A stretch of 64,000 nt of DNA from Halomonas binhaiensis (GTDB lineage Bacteria > Pseudomonadota > Gammaproteobacteria > Pseudomonadales > Halomonadaceae): NCBI RefSeq assembly GCF_008329985.2, contig NZ_CP038437.2, forward strand, positions 2,542,001-2,606,000, written 5' to 3'. Below are positions 59,417 to 64,000 of the stretch, in pieces (positions within the stretch are counted from its first letter, which is position 1; each line of letters starts with the position of its first letter). The position numbers and the translations under genes are program-made. The notes under the pieces are model-generated. The model was given only the letters and a program-made list of their open reading frames with translations, did not search any database and was not told where the DNA came from.

Positions 59417-61156
59417 TCACTCCTTGGTGCCAGCCGACATCCACTCTTCCATCATCTCATCGTAAGGTACCGTTGTGCCCTGCGGCATTTCATCACCCAG
59501 CTTGGCTTTTGGAGCACCTGGCCTGGACAACCACTCCTCTGGATCCACTTCGTCATTGAGCACGGGTTCATAGGTGCTGAAGATCTTGGCACGAGCCAGG
59601 CGCGCCATGATGTTGTCCAGATCGCCAGCCAGATTGTCCAGCGCCTCCTGAGCGCTGATATCACCGCTCACTGCCGGAGCCAGGTTCTCCCACCACAGCG
59701 GTGCCATGCGTGGATAATCCGGCACATTGGTCCCCGTGGGCGTCCACTTCGACTCGTTGGGACTGCGATAGAACTCGACAAAACCACCCAGCTTCGGTGC
59801 CATTTCGGTCATCTGGTCTGAGAAGATGTCGGAGCGCCGAATCGGCGTCAGACCGGCCATCAGTTTCTCGAGAGAGACGGTCTTGGACACCGTGAACTGG
59901 GCAAATAGCCAAGCCGCACTGCGGCGGTCCTCTGGTGTGGAGTCAAAGAAGGTCCAGGCCCCCACATCCTGATAGCCTACCTTCATGCCGTCTTCCCAGT
60001 ACGGCCCTACCGGTGACGGTGCCATCCGCCACTTGGGATTACCCTCATCATCCGTCACCGCGACATCCGGGCTGACCATATCCGCGGTAAAGGCGGTGTA
60101 CCAGAAGATCTGCTGGGCGATATTGCCCTGCGCCGGTACCGGACCTGCCTCACCAAAGGTCATGCCTTGTGCTTCAGGAGGCGCAAAGTCGCGCAACCAC
60201 TCGACCATCTTGGTCACCGCGAATACAGAGGCCGGAGAGTTGGTAGCGCCACCTCGGCTGACACTGGCCCCAACCGGATGGCTCTCTTCATCGACACGAA
60301 TCCCCCAGTCGTCCACCGGGTTACCGAAAGGCACACCAGGGCTGCCCATCCCCGCCATGGATAGCCAGGAGTCATGGAAGCGCCAGCCCAGGGAGGGGTC
60401 GCGGCGGCCATAATCCATATGCCCATAGACCTTGTGGCCATCGATCTCGCCAACATGCTTGGAGAAGAACTCGGCGATGTCCTGGTAGGCCGTCCAGTTG
60501 GTCGGTACACCCAGGTCGTAACCGTAGATATCATGGAACTGTTTCTGTAGATCTTCTCGCTGGAACCAGTCGTAGCGGAACCAGTAGAGATTGGCAAACT
60601 GCTGGTCCGGTAGCTGATAGATATTGCCATCCGGCCCAGTGGTGTACTGGATGCCAATGAAATCCTCCAGGTCCAGCGTCGGCAGCGTCAGGTCCTTCCA
60701 TTCATTTTCCATGGCCTCGGTGAGATTGATGGTCGTGCCATAGCGAATATGCGTACCGATGGAGTCCGAATCATTGACATAGGCATCGTAGATATTGCGT
60801 CCGGACTGCATCTGCGTCTGCATGTTCTGGACCACATCACCTTCACCGATGATGTTATGAGTGACTTCGATTCCGGTGAGTTCATTGAACGCCGGCACCA
60901 GCACATCCCGCTCCCATGTATGGGTTGTCAGTCCCTCCGCCACGGTATTTATCTGCATGCCACGGAATGGTTCAGCCGCCTTGGCAAACCATTCCAGCTC
61001 GGCAATCTTTTCTTCCCGGGTCAATGTGGAGTTCTGGAACACTTCATCGGCCAAGCGCTCAATGAGGGCCTGTTTATCCTCCTGCGCCTCCACGGAGGTG
61101 GACGCCAGCATGACCGCAGCAGTCATCCAGACGCTTCGCTTCAATGTCGCTTTCAT
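59417..61156 (-). CDS. glpV: Glycerol ABC transporter substrate-binding protein
   Basis: A 579-residue periplasmic binding protein with a signal peptide (KATLKRSVWMTAAVMLAST, cut after EAQ or VEA). It belongs to the large extracellular-binding-protein group of the GlpSTPQV glycerol importer: WERDVLVPAFNELTGIEV near the start and PVPAQGNIAQQIFWYTAF in the middle. It is unusually long because of extra N- and C-terminal helices, as in Rhizobium GlpV. The start at 61156 follows GAGAGGTGATC; a GTG six bases earlier is possible. The gene is separated from the rest of the operon by a 13-bp repeat array. Confidence 0.82.
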   Translation of the reverse strand: MKATLKRSVWMTAAVMLASTSVEAQEDKQALIERLADEVFQNSTLTREEKIAELEWFAKAAEPFRGMQINTVAEGLTTHTWERDVLVPAFNELTGIEVTHNIIGEGDVVQNMQTQMQSGRNIYDAYVNDSDSIGTHIRYGTTINLTEAMENEWKDLTLPTLDLEDFIGIQYTTGPDGNIYQLPDQQFANLYWFRYDWFQREDLQKQFHDIYGYDLGVPTNWTAYQDIAEFFSKHVGEIDGHKVYGHMDYGRRDPSLGWRFHDSWLSMAGMGSPGVPFGNPVDDWGIRVDEESHPVGASVSRGGATNSPASVFAVTKMVEWLRDFAPPEAQGMTFGEAGPVPAQGNIAQQIFWYTAFTADMVSPDVAVTDDEGNPKWRMAPSPVGPYWEDGMKVGYQDVGAWTFFDSTPEDRRSAAWLFAQFTVSKTVSLEKLMAGLTPIRRSDIFSDQMTEMAPKLGGFVEFYRSPNESKWTPTGTNVPDYPRMAPLWWENLAPAVSGDISAQEALDNLAGDLDNIMARLARAKIFSTYEPVLNDEVDPEEWLSRPGAPKAKLGDEMPQGTTVPYDEMMEEWMSAGTKE

Positions 61157-61174
61157 GATCACCTCTCTCTCGTT

Positions 61175-61329
61175 GTTATGTTAGATCGTTATGTTGGTTC
61201 GTTATGTTGGTTCGTTATGTTGGTTCGCTATATTGGTTCTCTATATTGGATCCTTATGCTCGATCGTCATGCTTCGTCGTTTACCGCGTTGTCATGCTCC
61301 GTCGTCATGTTGAATCACCATGCTCATCC
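61175..61329 (-). repeat. About 11 x 13-bp tandem array between glpU and glpV
   Basis: Units step every 13 bp from 61175 to 61278 (GTTATGTTGGTTC identical in three, others diverged), then after a 12-bp piece three further units from 61291. The reverse-strand unit is GAACCAACATAAC. The array fills the 168-bp gap between the end of glpU and the glpV ribosome-binding site. Confidence 0.92.
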
Positions 61330-61596
61330 CCAGCGCAGCAGGATCAGCATCCACACCACCGACACCCCCAACGCCAGCCAAAGGCTCACAGAAGTAAAGC
61401 CCACCACAGCAAGATGGATATAGGCTGCCGACAGCATGCCGATGAAAAACCGATCGCCGCGAGTGGTGGCAATCGGTAGAAAACCTCGCCGCTCCACTGT
61501 CGGAGATGCCAGCTCCCAAAGTGTCATGCCGACCAGCATCAAAGCGACAATGGCAAAGAAGATTGCAGTGGGAACGGTCCACACCATCCAGGACAT
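61324..61596 (-). CDS. glpU: Small membrane protein of the glycerol transporter (DUF2160, GlpU)
   Basis: A 90-residue protein with three hydrophobic helices (TVPTAIFFAIVALMLVGMTL, FIGMLSAAYIHLAVVGF, VSLWLALGVSVVWMLILL). It matches the small DUF2160 protein found between the permease and binding-protein genes in Rhizobium-type glp operons. Its exact role is unknown, but it is always co-encoded with the transporter. It follows glpQ by 12 bp. Confidence 0.82.
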   Translation of the reverse strand: MSWMVWTVPTAIFFAIVALMLVGMTLWELASPTVERRGFLPIATTRGDRFFIGMLSAAYIHLAVVGFTSVSLWLALGVSVVWMLILLRWG

Positions 61597-61608
61597 GTGC
61601 AGCCCTCC

Positions 61609-62398
<790 letters not shown>

Positions 62399-62406
<8 letters not shown>

Positions 62407-63286
62407 CGGGGCTCTCCCCACGGCGGTCTTTCTGCAGGTTCATGATGGCGGTGTAGAACACCCAGCACACCAGCAGAATGATGAGGAAATAGATCAGCGA
62501 GAATGCTGCAGATGGCCCCACATCGAACTGTGCCGTCGCCATGATGGCCAGGGATTGACTGAGGAAAGTGGTCGAACTGCCCGGGCCTCCCCCGGTCAGT
62601 ACAAAGGGCTCCGCATAGATCATGAAAGAATGCATGAAACGCAGCAGTACCCCGATGACCAGCACATTGGTCAGCTTGGGTAACTGGATATAGCGGAATA
62701 CCGCCCAGCGTGAAGCACGATCGATACGTGCCGCCTGGTAATAGGCTTCGGGAATCGCTTGCAGACCGCTGTAGCAGAGCAGTGCAATCAATGACGTCCA
62801 GTGCCACACATCCATCAGGATGATGGTGGCCCAGGCATCGATGGAGCTTGCCGTGATGTTGTAGGGATAGCCCAGTTGCCTCAGACTCCAGCCCATCAGA
62901 CCGATGTCGCCGCGGGTGAAGATCTGCCAGATGCTGCCCACCACATTCCACGGAATCAGCAATGGCAGGGTCACCAGTATCAGGACCAGGGAGGCCTGCC
63001 ATCCTCGTTTGGGCATCAGCAGCGCAACTCCGATCCCCAGCGGCACTTCGATGGCCAGAATGGTCAGCGAGAAAGCAAACTGACGAGCCAGGGCAGCCTG
63101 CAATCCTGGGTTATTGAGTGTATCGACGAACCATTCGACACCCACGAAATATCGGGTATGTGGATCAAGAACGTCCTGGACCGAGTAGTTGACCACCGTC
63201 ATCAGCGGCACAATGGCGGAGAAGGCCACCAGCGCCAACATCGGCAATACCAGCCACCAGGCCCGATTGTTGCGCACCTTGTTCAT
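62399..63286 (-). CDS. glpP: Glycerol ABC transporter permease (GlpP)
   Basis: A 295-residue MalF-like permease with six main helices and the EAA loop AIPEAYYQAARIDRASRWAVF. It is coupled to the preceding ATPase gene by ATGA at 63283-63286 and to glpQ by overlap. Confidence 0.88.
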
Positions 63287-64000
63287 GCCTTCTCCTCCCC
63301 ATCCTGCCCGTTCCCTTCTCCATGGGGCCCATCCTCTTTGCCATGAATCCCACCTGTCTCTACACGGTACTCATCCACATACAGGCCCAGATGTTCCGGC
63401 GGAAAGCGTATGTATGCCCTTTGCGCCGGTAATGTGCGCCCTTCCTCTACTCGCGCCTTGAGCACGACCTGACCAAGTCTCACGCTAAGAATGGAGAAGG
63501 TGCCAAGGTCCTGACACTGATCCACACTCACTTCGGTGAAACCCTCACAGGGTTCCGTGGACACTTCCACGAACTCAGGGCGAATCCCCAGTTTCACCGT
63601 TGCAGTACCTGCCAATGCCTTCTCGATCGCCACTTGTACGGACTCATCCACGTCAAGAGGGCTGCCTTGGCACACCACCCGCCCATCGGCCATATCCACT
63701 TCGAGAAAATTCATTCCCGGGCTGCCGATGAAGTAGCCGACGAAGGTATGGGCTGGGCGCTCGAACAACTCGCGTGGCGTACCAAATTGCACGATCTGGC
63801 CTTCGTACATCACGGCAATCTTGTCGGCGAAGGTCGAGGCTTCCAGTTGATCATGGGTGACATAGATCATGGTCACCGCGAAACGCTGATGGATTTCCTT
63901 GAGCTTGCGGCGCAGCTTGAACTTGAGCTGTGGATCAATCACCGTCAGAGGTTCATCGAACAGAATGGCCGCCACATCGCTGCGCACCAGCCCCCGTCCC
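63283..64000 (-). CDS. glpT: Glycerol ABC transporter ATP-binding protein (GlpT; N-terminal part beyond the window)
   Basis: Only the C-terminal 238 residues are present; the frame is open to the right edge. Walker B AILFDEPLTVIDP and the switch His in MIYVTHDQLEASTFADKI are visible, followed by a MalK-like regulatory beta domain. The signature and Walker A motifs lie outside. In Rhizobium-type operons two ATPases (GlpS, GlpT) precede GlpP; this is the one adjacent to the permease. The extreme C-terminus is Gly/Asp/Glu-rich. Confidence 0.83.
   Translation of the reverse strand, partial: GRGLVRSDVAAILFDEPLTVIDPQLKFKLRRKLKEIHQRFAVTMIYVTHDQLEASTFADKIAVMYEGQIVQFGTPRELFERPAHTFVGYFIGSPGMNFLEVDMADGRVVCQGSPLDVDESVQVAIEKALAGTATVKLGIRPEFVEVSTEPCEGFTEVSVDQCQDLGTFSILSVRLGQVVLKARVEEGRTLPAQRAYIRFPPEHLGLYVDEYRVETGGIHGKEDGPHGEGNGQDGEEKA

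Overview
The window looks like chromosome from a moderately GC-rich gammaproteobacterium, most likely Halomonas or a close relative in the Halomonadaceae. I infer this from the protein sequences, the uvrY-uvrC-pgsA-tRNA order, three TRAP transporter sets, a Zur/Znu locus and the codon choice. No plasmid, phage or complete insertion sequence is visible. Most of the window is metabolic and housekeeping DNA, with one AT-rich patch (about 34.1-36.8 kb).

Layout. (1) 1-8.9 kb: oxidative, Weimberg-type pentose catabolism. There is a D-xylonate dehydratase (cut by the left edge), an L-arabinonate dehydratase, an orphan TRAP binding protein, a GPH sugar symporter, a cytoplasmic GH43 glycosidase, a 2-keto-3-deoxypentonate dehydratase and a ketoglutarate-semialdehyde dehydrogenase. 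(2) 9.0-23.4 kb: a LysR regulator divergent from a long operon-like run that matches L-fuconate catabolism (fuconate dehydratase, SDR dehydrogenase, diketo-deoxyfuconate hydrolase). The run also holds a TRAP transporter, an FAD oxidase, a second keto-deoxy acid dehydratase, a zinc dehydrogenase and uxaA/uxaB-type genes. L-galactonate, the 6-hydroxy analogue of L-fuconate, would fit the last three. (3) 23.5-28.5 kb: a FadR-type GntR regulator and a reverse-strand YiaK-like dehydrogenase with a complete DctPQM transporter. (4) 28.9-32.9 kb: a degenerate tRNA-Ala, uvrY-uvrC, pgsA and tRNA-Gly/Cys/Leu. (5) 33-37 kb: an Asp/Glu-racemase-superfamily gene, then the AT-rich patch with a sulfotransferase-like gene and an unknown gene. 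(6) 37-51.5 kb: YbaK, a TerC/Alx transporter behind a yybP-ykoY-like riboswitch, LysE, an FNR variant, znuA/znuCB around a Zur box, a FUSC membrane protein, nadB, purU, an RNase J-like nuclease and an H-NS-like protein with an AT-hook tail. (7) 51.7-56.8 kb: a molybdenum cofactor operon mobA-mobB-moeA-moaCD(fused)-moaE-moaA. (8) 56.9-64 kb: an XRE-cupin regulator, a MITE-like element, uracil permease, and a GlpTPQUV-type glycerol ABC transporter cut by the right edge.

The most unusual signal is non-coding. At many places, mostly directly upstream of start codons, the leader is a short tandem array of diverged units with a fixed period of 13, 14, 15, 16 or 21 bp. Each locus has its own unit sequence. 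The clearest are 8 x 15 bp ending in the ribosome-binding site at 18443-18562, 7 x 21 bp abutting the moeA start codon at 55381-55527, about 11 x 13 bp before glpV at 61175-61329, and 8 x 15 bp at 41671-41790. I do not know a described class that covers them.

Percent identities and database matches were not computed. Calls rest on motifs, length, gene order and remembered family sequences.
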